Shown: positions 54,209-63,443, numbered from the stretch's first letter. The stretch is DNA of 64,000 nt from Streptomyces sp. LX-29 (GCF_029541745.1 NZ_CP089746.1:682001-746000), one strand, 5' to 3'. Notes: generated by a model from the letters alone, not told the origin. A program made the numbers and translations.

Positions 54209-54925
54209 TCATGAGGCGAAGAGGCGTACGGGCCAGGTGGCGTGCCACTCGGCGGCGATGTCCAGCAGCGGGGCGGAGGCGGCGGGCAGCGCGCCGGTGC
54301 CCTCGTGCCGGGCCCGCTCGGCGGCTTCCGCCGCCCGCGCGGCGACGTCGTCCAGGTCGCCGGCGAGCCGGGCGAGGACCGCGGTGGCGTCGAACGGGTC
54401 CAGGCTCAGCAGCCGTACGACGGCGGTGGCCGGCCCGCTGACCGACTCGTACCCCGCCGCGTGGGCGGCGTCGGTCGGGTCCAGGCCCGCCGCCCGCGCG
54501 GCGAGCCCGAGCACCACGGGCTGGTGGGCTCCGCGCGGGCGGGCGGCGAGCAGGGCGTCCAGCTCCGGGGACGGCCAGGCCGCCCGTACCGCACGCGCCA
54601 TCTGTCGGCCCAGCCGTCGCGCGGTCGCCCGCAGCGCGGGGCTGGGGGTGCGCGCGTCGGCGGCGTCGTCCAGCAGCAGCGGGTCGAGCCCGGCGGCGGC
54701 CGCGGCGGCCAGCCCGGCCGCGGTCAGCCCGGCGGTGTGCAGCCGGCCCCGGCAGAACACCTCCAGGCTCGCCGGGTCGTGGACGCGGCCCGCTCGGACC
54801 GCCGCCTCGGCGCCGCCGGAGTGCGCGTGGCCGCCGGCCGGGAAGCGGCCGTCCGCCAGCACCAGCAGCGCGGCGCGGCGCTGCGCCGCCGTGGGACGGC
54901 CGGCGGCCTCGGGTGGGGTGCTCAT
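54209..54925 (-). CDS. ureF: Urease accessory protein UreF
   Basis: A 238-residue all-helical UreF. Family segments: LLVLADGRFPAGGHAHSGG (the F-x-x-G-x-x-x-H-S-G-G motif), LEVFCRGRLHTAGLTAA, and ARRLGRQMARAVRAAWPS. It bridges UreD and UreG in the maturation complex. It begins 14 bp after ureC and ends 49 bp before ureG. Confidence 0.93.
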   Translation of the reverse strand: MSTPPEAAGRPTAAQRRAALLVLADGRFPAGGHAHSGGAEAAVRAGRVHDPASLEVFCRGRLHTAGLTAAGLAAAAAAGLDPLLLDDAADARTPSPALRATARRLGRQMARAVRAAWPSPELDALLAARPRGAHQPVVLGLAARAAGLDPTDAAHAAGYESVSGPATAVVRLLSLDPFDATAVLARLAGDLDDVAARAAEAAERARHEGTGALPAASAPLLDIAAEWHATWPVRLFAS

Positions 54926-54939
54926 CGATGGCCGGCCGG

Positions 54940-56661
54940 TCAGAACAGGAAGTAGCGCTGGGCCAGGGGCAGTTCCGTGGCGGGTGCGGATTCGACCGGG
55001 TCGCCGTCGATGGTGACCGTGAAGGAGTCGGGGTCCACCGCGACGTGCGGCAGGGCATCGTTCTCCCGCATGTCCGCCTTGGTGACGCCGCGCGTGGAGC
55101 GGATGGCCACGAAGCGTTTGCCGAGGCCCAGTCGCTCCACCAGCCCGTCGTCAAGCGCGCCCTGGGTCACGAAGTTGACGGAGTTGCTCGCCGGGGCGCG
55201 GCCGACGGCGCCGAACATCGGGCGGGACAGCACCGGTTGCGGGGTGGGGATGGACGCGTTGGCGTCGCCCATCTGCGCGTAGGCGATCTGCCCGCCCTTG
55301 ATGACCAGCCGCGGCTTGACACCGAAGAAGGCCGGGTCCCACAGCACCAGGTCGGCGAGCTTGCCGGGTTCGACGGAGCCGATCTCGTCGTCGAGCCCCT
55401 GGGCCACGGCCGGGTTGATGGTGTACTTGGCGACATAGCGCCGCGCCCGGCGGTTGTCGGCGGCGCCGTCACCGGGCAGCGCGCCGCGCCGCCGCTTCAT
55501 GGCGTGCGCGGTCTGCCAGGTGCGCAGCACGACCTCGCCGATCCGCCCCATCGCCTGGGAGTCGGAGGAGATGATCGAGATCGCGCCCAGGTCGTGCAGC
55601 ACGTCCTCGGCGGCGATGGTGCTCGGGCGGATCCTCGACTCGGCGAAAGCGAGGTCCTCGGGGACGGCGGGGTTGAGGTGGTGACAGACCATCAGCATGT
55701 CGAGGTGCTCCTCGACGGTGTTGACGGTGTGCGGCCGGGTGGGGTTGGTGGAGCTGGGCAGCACATGGGGCAGCGAGACCACGGTGATGATGTCCGGCGC
55801 GTGCCCGCCGCCGGCTCCCTCGGTGTGGTACGCGTGGAGGGTGCGCCCGGCGACGGCGGCGAGGGTGTCGCCGACGAAGCCCGCCTCGTTGAGCGTGTCG
55901 GTGTGGATGGCCAGCTGTGCCCCGCTCTCCTCGCACACCGTCAGACAGGCGTCGATGACGGCCGGGGTGGCGCCCCAGTCCTCGTGGATCTTGAAGCCGA
56001 GGGCACCGCCGCGCAGCTGGGCGTGCATCGACTCCCGCGACACGGTGTTGCCCTTGCCGAGCAGTCCGACGTTGACCGGGTACGCCTCCATCGCCTCGAA
56101 CATCCGGGCGAGGTGCCAGGCGCCGGGGGTGATGGTGGTGGCCTTGCTGCCCTCGGCGGGTCCGGTGCCGCCGCCGACGAGGGTGGTGATGCCCGCCGCC
56201 AGCGCCTCCTCGGCCAGCTGGGGGCAGATGAAGTGCACATGGGCGTCGATGGCGCCGGCGGTGAGGATGCTGCCGTTGCCCGCGATGACCTCGGTCTCGG
56301 GTCCGATGACGAGGTCGGGGTGGACGCCGTCCATGGTGTCGGGGTTGCCGGCCTTCCCGAGGGCGGTGATCCGGCCGTCGCGCAGCCCGACGTCGGCCTT
56401 GACGATCCCCCAGTGGTCCAGCACCACGACGCCGGTGATCACGGTGTCCGGGGCACCGTCGGCGCGGCCGGCCCGGGACTGGCCCATCGACTCGCGGATC
56501 ACCTTGCCGCCCCCGAAGACCGCCTCGTCCCCGGCCCGGCCGGGTCCGCCGCAGCGGTCCTCCTCGATCTCGACGAACAGGTCGGTGTCGGCCAGTCGGA
56601 CGCGGTCGCCGACCGTCGGGCCGAAGAGGTCCGCGTAGGCGGCACGGCTGAGCTCAGTCAT
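54940..56661 (-). CDS. ureC: Urease alpha subunit (catalytic)
   Basis: A 573-residue catalytic subunit that hydrolyses urea to ammonia and carbamate. Present: the first nickel-binding pair in [13 protein letters not shown], the carbamylated Lys in [15 protein letters not shown] (bridges the two nickels), nickel-binding His in [10 protein letters not shown] and [16 protein letters not shown], the catalytic-flap [16 protein letters not shown], and the nickel-binding Asp in [10 protein letters not shown]. Length normal. The ATG at 56661 overlaps the end of ureB by 8 bp. Confidence 0.97.
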   Translation of the reverse strand: MTELSRAAYADLFGPTVGDRVRLADTDLFVEIEEDRCGGPGRAGDEAVFGGGKVIRESMGQSRAGRADGAPDTVITGVVVLDHWGIVKADVGLRDGRITALGKAGNPDTMDGVHPDLVIGPETEVIAGNGSILTAGAIDAHVHFICPQLAEEALAAGITTLVGGGTGPAEGSKATTITPGAWHLARMFEAMEAYPVNVGLLGKGNTVSRESMHAQLRGGALGFKIHEDWGATPAVIDACLTVCEESGAQLAIHTDTLNEAGFVGDTLAAVAGRTLHAYHTEGAGGGHAPDIITVVSLPHVLPSSTNPTRPHTVNTVEEHLDMLMVCHHLNPAVPEDLAFAESRIRPSTIAAEDVLHDLGAISIISSDSQAMGRIGEVVLRTWQTAHAMKRRRGALPGDGAADNRRARRYVAKYTINPAVAQGLDDEIGSVEPGKLADLVLWDPAFFGVKPRLVIKGGQIAYAQMGDANASIPTPQPVLSRPMFGAVGRAPASNSVNFVTQGALDDGLVERLGLGKRFVAIRSTRGVTKADMRENDALPHVAVDPDSFTVTIDGDPVESAPATELPLAQRYFLF

Positions 56662-57142
56662 GGTCCACCGCCGCCGTGTCCGTGTTCGTGTCCGCCGCCG
56701 GCTCCGACTCCGCCGCGGCGTCCATGTCCGCCGCCGTGTCCGTGTCCGTGTTCGTGTCCGCCGCCGGCTCCGGACCCGCCGCCCTGTCCGCGCGTACGCC
56801 GGCCGCCGAAGCGCCCTCCGCGGGCGCGCCGGGGCCGTCGAGGGGGCCCGCGGTCTCGCCGCGCAGGCCGGGCACCACGCGGAGGCCCGCCAGCGGCACG
56901 AGTTCGACCTCGACCGGGATGCCCGGCTCGAAGCGCACCGCGGTCCCGGCCGCGATGTGCAACCGTCTGCCGTGGGCCGCGGCGCGGTCGAAGGCGAGCC
57001 CGGGGTTGGCCTCGGCGAAGTGGTAGTGGGAGCCGACCTGCACCGGTCGGTCGGCCGCGTTGAGCACGGTGAGGCGGGTGACGGGCCGACCCTCGTTCAG
57101 CCGCACCGGCTCCTCGGCGTAGTGGATCTCTCCGGGGATCAT
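56654..57142 (-). CDS. ureB: Urease beta subunit with an acidic repetitive C-terminal tail
   Basis: A 162-residue UreB; the family core is about 100 residues ([55 protein letters not shown]). Beyond it lie about 60 extra residues rich in Ala, Asp, Glu and Thr, with a duplicated [10 protein letters not shown] block. The tail comes from a 31-bp exact DNA repeat. Its extreme C-terminus overlaps ureC by 8 bp. The tail has no assigned role; it could be a disordered accessory segment. Confidence 0.95.
   Translation of the reverse strand: MIPGEIHYAEEPVRLNEGRPVTRLTVLNAADRPVQVGSHYHFAEANPGLAFDRAAAHGRRLHIAAGTAVRFEPGIPVEVELVPLAGLRVVPGLRGETAGPLDGPGAPAEGASAAGVRADRAAGPEPAADTNTDTDTAADMDAAAESEPAADTNTDTAAVDHD
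56676..56772. repeat. 31-bp exact direct repeat inside ureB tail
   Basis: The 31 bp at 56676-56706 are identical to 56742-56772 (66 bp apart, a multiple of three). The surrounding DNA is a degenerate GTGTCC/GCCGCC simple sequence. It encodes the duplicated acidic segment of the UreB tail. Confidence 0.9.
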
Positions 57143-57157
57143 CGGGGTGTCCCTCCG

Positions 57158-57460
57158 TCAGGCGATCGGCTCGTGGACCGTCACGAGCTTGGTGCCATCC
57201 GGGAAGGTGGCCTCGACCTGCACGTCGTGGATCATCTCGGGTATGCCCTCCATGACCTCGTCGCGGGTGAGCACCTTGCGTCCGGAGTCCATCAACTCGG
57301 CCACCGTACGCCCGTCGCGGGCACCCTCCAGGATGTGCGAGGTGATGAGCGCGACCGCCTCCGGGTGGTTGAGCCGTACGCCACGGGCGCGCCGTTTCTC
57401 GGCCACGTCGGCCGCCACGTGGACGAGCAACCGCTCCTGTTCGTGCCTGGTCAACTGCAC
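57158..57460 (-). CDS. ureA: Urease gamma subunit
   Basis: A 100-residue UreA of canonical length: [20 protein letters not shown] at the start, [40 protein letters not shown] and [20 protein letters not shown], all family hallmarks. The GTG at 57460 fits the UreA start and has GAGG eight bases upstream; GTG 57469 would add three residues. First gene of ureABCFGD; upstream sits a GlnR-like box. Confidence 0.96.
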   Translation of the reverse strand: MQLTRHEQERLLVHVAADVAEKRRARGVRLNHPEAVALITSHILEGARDGRTVAELMDSGRKVLTRDEVMEGIPEMIHDVQVEATFPDGTKLVTVHEPIA

Positions 57461-57517
57461 GCGCCCCACCTCACCTGTCCGCCGCGTACGCCCTTTCAGG
57501 CAGGCTAGTTGGGCGGC

Positions 57518-57533
57518 GTTTCGGGGGCGTTAA
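57518..57533 (-). promoter_or_regulatory. GlnR-binding-like box upstream of ureA
   Basis: Reading on the minus strand, TTAAC-GCCCCC-GAAAC (57533 to 57518) matches the actinobacterial GlnR pattern gTnAc-n6-GaAAc. It is 58 bp upstream of the ureA start, inside the only region where the urease promoter can lie. GlnR controls nitrogen genes, and ureA is, from memory, a reported GlnR target in S. coelicolor. Confidence 0.65.
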
Positions 57534-58775
<1,242 letters not shown>

Positions 58776-58782
58776 GCCCGCG

Positions 58783-58809
58783 GGGGCCGGGCCGCGACGG
58801 CCCGGCCCC
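58783..58809. terminator. Hairpin between aminopeptidase and antitoxin genes
   Basis: Perfect 11-bp stem (GGGGCCGGGCC 58783-58793, reverse complement 58799-58809), loop GCGAC, between the convergent aminopeptidase and antitoxin genes. Confidence 0.85.
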
Positions 58810-58823
58810 GCCGGCCACCCCTT

Positions 58824-59123
58824 TCACACGTCCCGGCCCGAACGCCCCTCGGCGTTCGGGCCGCGGTGTTCCGCGGCGATGCCGAAGCGCCGCCGTTCGC
58901 GGGGAGCGGACGACGTCGGACGCACGGCCGAGACGGTGCTGATCACCTGCTCCTCCGGCTCAGCCGCCTCTCCCTCGAGTCGTTGCAGGTCAGCGGCGGA
59001 CACCAGAGCCACGAGGGGGCGCCCGTGGCGCGTCACCACCACCCGCTCACCGCCGTAGACGACGCGATTGATCAGTTCCGCGAGCTCTGCCCGGGCTTGC
59101 GTCACCGAAATCTCGTAGGCCAT
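58824..59123 (-). CDS. Phd/YefM-type antitoxin, no toxin adjacent
   Basis: A 99-residue antitoxin: [20 protein letters not shown] at the N-terminus, [20 protein letters not shown] and [10 protein letters not shown] are the Phd/YefM DNA-binding fold. The C-terminal 35 residues differ from usual antitoxins (they are Pro/Arg-rich and end GRSGRDV), and the toxin-binding helix seems replaced. No RelE/YoeB/Doc gene lies on either side; the divergent neighbour is a ClpP paralogue. Start chosen at ATG 59123; ATG 59132 is also possible. A 13-bp hairpin overlaps its 3' end. Confidence 0.82.
   Translation of the reverse strand: MAYEISVTQARAELAELINRVVYGGERVVVTRHGRPLVALVSAADLQRLEGEAAEPEEQVISTVSAVRPTSSAPRERRRFGIAAEHRGPNAEGRSGRDV
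58834..58863. terminator. 13-bp stem within the 3' end of the antitoxin gene
   Basis: Perfect 13-bp inverted repeat (CGGCCCGAACGCC 58834-58846, reverse complement 58851-58863), loop CCTC, inside the coding sequence for the last residues of the antitoxin. It may act as terminator for the convergent aminopeptidase transcript or shorten antitoxin mRNA. Confidence 0.55.
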
Positions 59124-59150
59124 GCTCGCCATCATACCGGCCCGTACGTC

Positions 59151-59167
59151 CTGTACATTTTTTACAG
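59151..59167. promoter_or_regulatory. Inverted repeat in the antitoxin/ClpP divergent promoter
   Basis: CTGTA at 59151-59155 and TACAG at 59163-59167 around an A/T-rich centre (CATTTTT), in the 70-bp gap between the divergent antitoxin and ClpP starts. An operator for the Phd-type antitoxin, acting on both promoters, would be expected here. Confidence 0.55.
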
Positions 59168-59193
59168 ACGGCCTCCCGGCCACGGAGGCCCGT

Positions 59194-59853
59194 ATGAGAG
59201 GTGCCGCAGCCATGGACCATCCCACCCCGACCGCGCGCCACGTCCTGCCCGAGCTCACCGAACGCACCGGCACGGGCGTCCGCACCCTGGACCCCTACTC
59301 CAAGCTCCTCTCGGAGCGCATCGTCTTCATCGGCACCCCCATCGACGACACCTGCGCCAACGACGTGATCGCGCAACTGATGCACCTGGAGTACGCCGCC
59401 CCCGACCGGGACATCTCGCTCTACATCAACTCCCCCGGCGGCTCGTTCAGCGCGATGACGGCGATCTACGACGCCATGCACTTCGTCTCCTGCGACATCG
59501 AGACGGTCTGCCTGGGCCAGGCCGCCTCGGCCGCCTCGGTGCTGCTGGCCGCCGGCACGCCGGGCAAGCGGCTGACACTGCCCCACGCCCGGATCCTCAT
59601 CCACCAGCCGGCGCTCGCCGAGCCGGCGCGGGGCACGACCTCGGACCTGGTCCTCCAGGCGGCGGAGCTGCTGCGCACCCGGGAGACGCTGGAGGAGATG
59701 CTGGCGCGGCACACCGGGCAGGACCCGGCCCGGGTCCAAGCGGACCTCGATCGCGACACGATCTTCGACGCGCCCGCGGCGGTGACGTACGGCCTGGTGG
59801 ACCAGATCACCGCCAGCCGCAAGCCCCCCACCCCGCCGACCCGGGGGCGGTGA
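59194..59853 (+). CDS. ClpP-family serine protease (non-housekeeping paralogue)
   Basis: A 219-residue ClpP. The catalytic triad is intact: Ser112 in [13 protein letters not shown], His137 in [10 protein letters not shown] and Asp188 in [11 protein letters not shown]. Also [40 protein letters not shown] (oxyanion loop) and [12 protein letters not shown]. The N-terminus is longer and more divergent than in housekeeping ClpP1/P2. No clpX or second clpP lies beside it, so it may form a homotetradecamer or join others. The ATG at 59194 has GGAGG five bases upstream. Divergent from an antitoxin gene; followed 4 bp later by a small gene. Confidence 0.9.
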   Translation: MRGAAAMDHPTPTARHVLPELTERTGTGVRTLDPYSKLLSERIVFIGTPIDDTCANDVIAQLMHLEYAAPDRDISLYINSPGGSFSAMTAIYDAMHFVSCDIETVCLGQAASAASVLLAAGTPGKRLTLPHARILIHQPALAEPARGTTSDLVLQAAELLRTRETLEEMLARHTGQDPARVQADLDRDTIFDAPAAVTYGLVDQITASRKPPTPPTRGR

Positions 59854-59857
59854 GCCC

Positions 59858-60154
59858 GTGATCCCCGAGCTGCCCCCGCTGCCCGCGCTGACCCGCGCGG
59901 AGGCGGACCTGATCGACCACTATCTGGGCGCGGTGGACCTCCTGGGCCGGATCAATCCGGCGCGCGGCGACCGCACCTACGCGGCGTTGCGCGCGGCGCA
60001 GGCCCTGGCCACCAGGTCCGCGGCGCTGAGGGACGCACTGACCCTGATGCATCAGCGCGGCGAAGACCGACTGCACGCGCACACCCTGGCGCGCGCCCTG
60101 CGGGTGCTGGACGGCGAACGGCGCACGGGTCGGGTGACCGTCCCGCCGGAGTGA
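59858..60154 (+). CDS. Small helical protein downstream of clpP, function unknown
   Basis: A 98-residue, Ala/Leu/Arg-rich, mostly helical protein (LTRAEADLIDHYLGAVDLL, AALRAAQALATRSAALRDAL). The GTG start lies 4 bp after the ClpP stop, so the two are coexpressed. I recognise no family. An adaptor, chaperone-like or inhibitor partner of ClpP is possible from context only. Confidence 0.65.
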   Translation: MIPELPPLPALTRAEADLIDHYLGAVDLLGRINPARGDRTYAALRAAQALATRSAALRDALTLMHQRGEDRLHAHTLARALRVLDGERRTGRVTVPPE

Positions 60155-60478
60155 TCACTCTGCGACCGCCCCGCGCTCCGCCGCGCCGGGCGGCGACCTC
60201 CGGCCCCGTTGAGCCGTTCGGGGGACACCCGACTACGCCGCCACGGGGCGGGAGAGTTGCGCATGGTGCGTACTCGCGAGCCGGAAGATGACACTCCGCC
60301 GCTGGTACGGGCATCCGCACGGCAACCCGGATCCCAGCCAAGAGCCCTGTGTCCACCCGAATGGCCCATACGTGATGAGGCTCACATAACACCGTTTCAT
60401 CTCGGTATCGGCGGCGGTCGTGCGTGACGATCCCTGGGACGACAAGCCCCCGCCGCCGCGGCGGGGCGGTCCGGGCGG
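60155..60478. other. Upstream region of the riboswitch-controlled hydrolase, no gene seen
   Basis: 324 bp with no open frame that resembles a protein. The part at 60360-60415 is more AT-rich (ACATAACACCGTTTCAT) and probably includes the promoter of the riboswitch transcript. Confidence 0.5.
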
Positions 60479-60655
60479 ACGCCGAGTCCCGCCGCCGCAC
60501 CGGGCGTCTGGTCGACACCGTGGATCGGCGGGAGTGGAGGACCCAGGCACATCGGGGCGGCCCGCCGCAGGGCCCGCCCCTTGGGGTGAAGCCGCCGTGG
60601 CGGCCGGGCATCTTCGCCTGCCCGAACCCGACAGGACTCCCCTCACAGGCGGCTG
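60479..60655 (+). ncRNA. c-di-AMP (ydaO-yuaA) riboswitch
   Basis: The leader of the NlpC/P60 gene carries the conserved elements of actinobacterial ydaO riboswitches in order: GCCGAGTCCCGCCG (60481-60494), a long GC hairpin, GGACCCA near 60539, the CCTTGGGGTGAA stretch (60589-60600) and CCCGAACCCGACAG (60621-60634), then a closing segment near 60655. This RNA binds c-di-AMP and in Streptomyces sits upstream of cell-wall hydrolase genes such as rpf and NlpC/P60, where it turns expression off when ligand is high. Edges are approximate. Confidence 0.8.
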
Positions 60656-60670
60656 ACGAAGGGCTGCGCC

Positions 60671-61144
60671 ATGAACGCGCGCAAACGTGTCCCCGCTCTC
60701 CTCTCCCGTGCCCGCACCGCCTCGGCCCTCGCCATCGCCACCGTCGGCGGCAGCGTGCTCGTACCCGGGTTCACCGGTGAGGCCGAGGCGCGCAGCGCCT
60801 CCGCACGAGCGCTGCAGATCGCCGCCTCGAAGAAGGGTTCGCCGTACCAGTACGGGGCCGCCGGGCCGTACCGGTTCGACTGTTCCGGACTGACCCACTA
60901 CTCCTTCGGGAAGGTCGGCAAGCGGCTGCCGCGCACCGCGGCCGGGCAGTACAACCACACCCGCCATGTGCGCGCCGCCTCCCGGCAACCCGGCGACCTG
61001 GTCTTCTTCCACTCCGGCGGGCGCGTCTACCACGTGGGCATCTACGCGGGCACGGGCCGCGTCTGGCACTCCCCCAAGTCCGGCGAGGTGGTCCGCAAGG
61101 AGAGGATCTGGACTCGCAGCGTCCTCTACGGGCGGGTGCGCTGA
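60671..61144 (+). CDS. Secreted NlpC/P60 (C40) cell-wall peptidase
   Basis: A 157-residue endopeptidase cutting peptidoglycan stem peptides. A signal peptide (LSRARTASALAIATVGGSVL, in part) with cleavage near residue 40 is followed directly by the NlpC/P60 domain: GSPYQYGAAGPYRFDCSGLT (catalytic Cys71), HVGIYAGTGRVWHSPKSGE (His121, His133 in order). No SLT or SH3b domains, so it is a minimal form. The ATG at 60671 has only a GAAGGG stretch close upstream; the riboswitch ends about 15 bp before it and could mask the ribosome site. Expression should respond to c-di-AMP. Confidence 0.92.
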   Translation: MNARKRVPALLSRARTASALAIATVGGSVLVPGFTGEAEARSASARALQIAASKKGSPYQYGAAGPYRFDCSGLTHYSFGKVGKRLPRTAAGQYNHTRHVRAASRQPGDLVFFHSGGRVYHVGIYAGTGRVWHSPKSGEVVRKERIWTRSVLYGRVR

Positions 61145-61160
61145 CCCTCACCCTCACCCG

Positions 61161-61232
61161 TCGACGGACCCTGAGGGCAACGAGTTCTGCGTCGAGCGCG
61201 GCGTGTCCGAGCTCGGGCCGGACGAGTCCTGA
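61161..61232 (+). pseudogene. Remnant of the 3' end of a VOC-family (glyoxalase/bleomycin-resistance-like) gene
   Basis: The frame reading STDPEGNEFCVERGVSELGP (in part) to the TGA at 61230-61232 matches the C-terminal DPEGNEFCV hallmark of VOC-fold proteins, but the rest of the gene is missing. It begins 17 bp after the NlpC/P60 stop and has no start codon or ribosome site. The truncation was probably caused by the event that placed the hydrolase here. Confidence 0.65.
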
Positions 61233-61382
61233 CCTCAGGAGCGGGGGCCCGGCGCCGCGGCCCGGGGAGCGGGCCCCGGCCGCCGTGTCCGGGCGGCGGG
61301 GCGGGAGTTCGGCGATGGCCTGCCGTGGCCCGCCGTCGACGGCATCATGGTGTGCGACGGGACACCGCTGGGGGCCTCTTAG

Positions 61383-62588
61383 ATGAGCGAACAGTTCCAG
61401 TCCGACCGGACCTACGACAATGTGTACTTCGTCTTCATCGACACCGCCGGATACTCCTCGATAGTGCTCGCCAACCCGCGGGACCAGGCGGCCCGCGCCT
61501 TCGACCTGCTGCGGGAGCGGGTGCGGTCGCGGATGGCCCAACTGGCCGCGCAGTACCGGTGCAGCCGCAGCGACCTGTGGTCGTGGCGGGGCGACGGCGG
61601 GTTCTTCGCGATCCATGACGAGAGCGAGAGCGTCGCGCGCGACGTGGCGCTGGAGACGGCGCGAACCCTGCTGACCCTGGATCTGCCGCATCTGCGGGAC
61701 GAATTCGCCCAGACCGGCGTCCGCGGTGAGCTGCATCTGCGGATGGCCGTGCACAAGGGCACCATCCAGCACACCGGGGAGGGGAAGACCGGGGCCATCC
61801 ACTCCCCGGACATCAATCTGGCGGCGCATCTGGAGAAGGCGACCCCGCGCGACTGCCTGGCGGTCTCCGAGGACGTCTACCGCACGGCGGGGCCGTTCGC
61901 CGAGCTGTTCGAGGCGGTCGGCAGGCACGAGGGCAAGCTGGTCTATCTGCTGTCCGCCGACGGCGGCGCCGGCGGGGCCCGCAAGGCGTGGCTGGCCACC
62001 CGGGGGCTCACCGACAGCACGGTGGTGCACGCCTATCCGGAGCGCCCCAGCTCGTGGGAGAAGGCCAGGCTGCTGGACGCGGCGACGACGGAGGTGCTCG
62101 ACATGGGCACCGCGCTGCGCGCCTCGTCCAGTCGGCTGGTCACCACCGAGCGCCCGGCCCACTTCCGCGACGCCGTGCTGGGGTTCCTACGCCGGGGCGG
62201 CGTCTACCGCTGCTTCCTGCTGGACCCGGTCTCGGACACCGCGACCACGCTGGCGCGTCAGCACCGGGAGGACATGACACGGAAGATCAAGGACTCGTTG
62301 GAGCGGTTCGGCCGTTTCAAGGAGCGCTACGGCACGGAGGCGGAGCGGCTGGAGGTCTACCAGACCGACGCCTTCCCCGGCTTCTCCGCGCTCGCGGTCG
62401 ACATGGACGACCGCAACGGGCTGATCCTCTACTCCGCGTATCTGACGGGGACCAGCCCCTACGGGGTGATCGAGCGCGGCGACATGCCGCACTACCTGAT
62501 CAGCCCGGCCGCCGGCCGGGTCTTCCAACGCATCCGCGAACTGGCGCAGGTACGCGGCACGGAGGGCAATGTGCAGCGGGTGCTGTGA
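61383..62588 (+). CDS. Class III nucleotide cyclase-like protein with unrecognised C-terminal domain
   Basis: A 401-residue protein. The N-terminal 190 residues carry a class III cyclase homology domain: YFVFIDTAGYSSIVL (metal Asp20), LWSWRGDGGFFAI (second metal Asp71), GELHLRMAVHKGTI and HSPDINLAAHLEKAT (Asn145, with His149 where the transition-state Arg normally is). The residue four before Asp71, which chooses the base in these enzymes, is Ser67, neither Lys (adenylyl) nor Glu (guanylyl). The C-terminal half (ARLLDAATTEVLDMGTALR, FLRRGGVYRCFLLDPVSD, GLILYSAYLTGTSPYGVI) is a separate domain I do not recognise. Monocistronic, near an ATPase/XRE pair. It may make an unusual cyclic nucleotide or be inactive; which is not known. 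Confidence 0.72.
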   Translation: MSEQFQSDRTYDNVYFVFIDTAGYSSIVLANPRDQAARAFDLLRERVRSRMAQLAAQYRCSRSDLWSWRGDGGFFAIHDESESVARDVALETARTLLTLDLPHLRDEFAQTGVRGELHLRMAVHKGTIQHTGEGKTGAIHSPDINLAAHLEKATPRDCLAVSEDVYRTAGPFAELFEAVGRHEGKLVYLLSADGGAGGARKAWLATRGLTDSTVVHAYPERPSSWEKARLLDAATTEVLDMGTALRASSSRLVTTERPAHFRDAVLGFLRRGGVYRCFLLDPVSDTATTLARQHREDMTRKIKDSLERFGRFKERYGTEAERLEVYQTDAFPGFSALAVDMDDRNGLILYSAYLTGTSPYGVIERGDMPHYLISPAAGRVFQRIRELAQVRGTEGNVQRVL

Positions 62589-62616
62589 CCCGCGAGCCGC
62601 GGCGCCCGGCCCCGGA

Positions 62617-62679
62617 CCGGCGGGTGACGCGCGAGGCCCGGCGGGTGACACGCCAGCCCCGGCGGGTGACGCGCGAGGC
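62617..62679. repeat. Three-copy 21-bp tandem repeat
   Basis: CCGGCGGGTGACGCGCGAGG-type units start at 62617, 62638 and 62659 with a few mismatches in the middle copy, just past the cyclase stop. In another frame they would read RRVTREA/RRVTRQP, but no gene uses it. Confidence 0.85.
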
Positions 62680-62716
62680 CGGCTGTACGACCCGCGACGC
62701 CCGCTGCTGAACGGTT

Positions 62717-63145
62717 TCAGCGCACCGACGCGGTCCACGGCATCGCGATCCACACGGTCTTGCCGCCCTCCGGAGTCGGGGTGACGAAGAGACTGCCACC
62801 GGACTCCGCGGTGAGACATCGGATGATGACCATGCCCCGGCCGTTGTCCTGCTGGACGGCGGCCGGCATGCGCTTGGGCCATCGGGGGTGGCTGTCGGTG
62901 ACGCCGATGCGCAGCCGCTCGTCCCGATCGAGGCGGACGTCGACGGTGAAGACCGGCGACTGGCCCGAGGTGTGCTGGACGGCGTTGGTCGCGAGCTCGG
63001 AGACGATCAGCCGCACCGTTTCGGCGGCTTCCGCGCTCGCGGGCAGACCCCATTCGGTCAGCACGCTCGTCACGTATTTTCGGGCCTCGGCGACCGAGGC
63101 GGGGGAGCTCGGCAGAGTGACGGATGCTTCCTGGTGGTCAGCCAT
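62717..63145 (-). CDS. RsbW-like ATP-binding protein (HATPase_c, anti-sigma-kinase type)
   Basis: A 142-residue GHKL ATPase of the RsbW/SpoIIAB type abundant in Streptomyces. N-box ELATNAVQHTSG, the DSHPRWP ATP-binding loop, and GRGMVIIRCLT (G2 box) are seen, followed by GGKTVWIAMPW. It would bind or phosphorylate a partner such as an anti-anti-sigma factor. The ATG at 63145 has AAGGACAGG upstream. It is divergent from an XRE gene, an arrangement repeated many times in Streptomyces genomes. Confidence 0.9.
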   Translation of the reverse strand: MADHQEASVTLPSSPASVAEARKYVTSVLTEWGLPASAEAAETVRLIVSELATNAVQHTSGQSPVFTVDVRLDRDERLRIGVTDSHPRWPKRMPAAVQQDNGRGMVIIRCLTAESGGSLFVTPTPEGGKTVWIAMPWTASVR

Positions 63146-63289
63146 GGCGACCTGTCCCTTTCCCACCGGGGCCGGTCCACGCCACGTCGCGCGTCCCACG
63201 GGCGACGTCGGAAAAGCCGAGACCGGCCTCGGACGGCTCTATTCGTCAGAGTGCCACCGATGCCGCCGCGTCGTAGGCGATCCACCAAG

Positions 63290-63299
63290 ATATGCATAT
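63290..63299. promoter_or_regulatory. ATATGCATAT palindrome in divergent promoter
   Basis: A perfect 10-bp palindrome in an AT-rich island (63280-63345) between the RsbW-like and XRE genes; the surrounding genome is about 72 % GC, so this likely holds promoters and perhaps the XRE operator. Confidence 0.5.
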
Positions 63300-63443
63300 A
63301 TCTGTCGCTCGAAGCGGTGAACTCTACGACGGAAGAGCGTATTTACCCGCCACACTGACCCATCGGCTTCGACGCGGTCCCGGTGGGGCGGCGGCGAGGC
63401 CGTCGGAGGGTCGGGAGCGGACGGTCGAGTCGGAGGGAGTCGC

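Noticed and set aside
61383..63145. A complete Pycsar system (cyclase plus effector)
   Set aside because: The downstream gene is a convergent RsbW-like ATPase, not a TIR or transmembrane Pycsar effector, so only a cyclase-like gene can be claimed.
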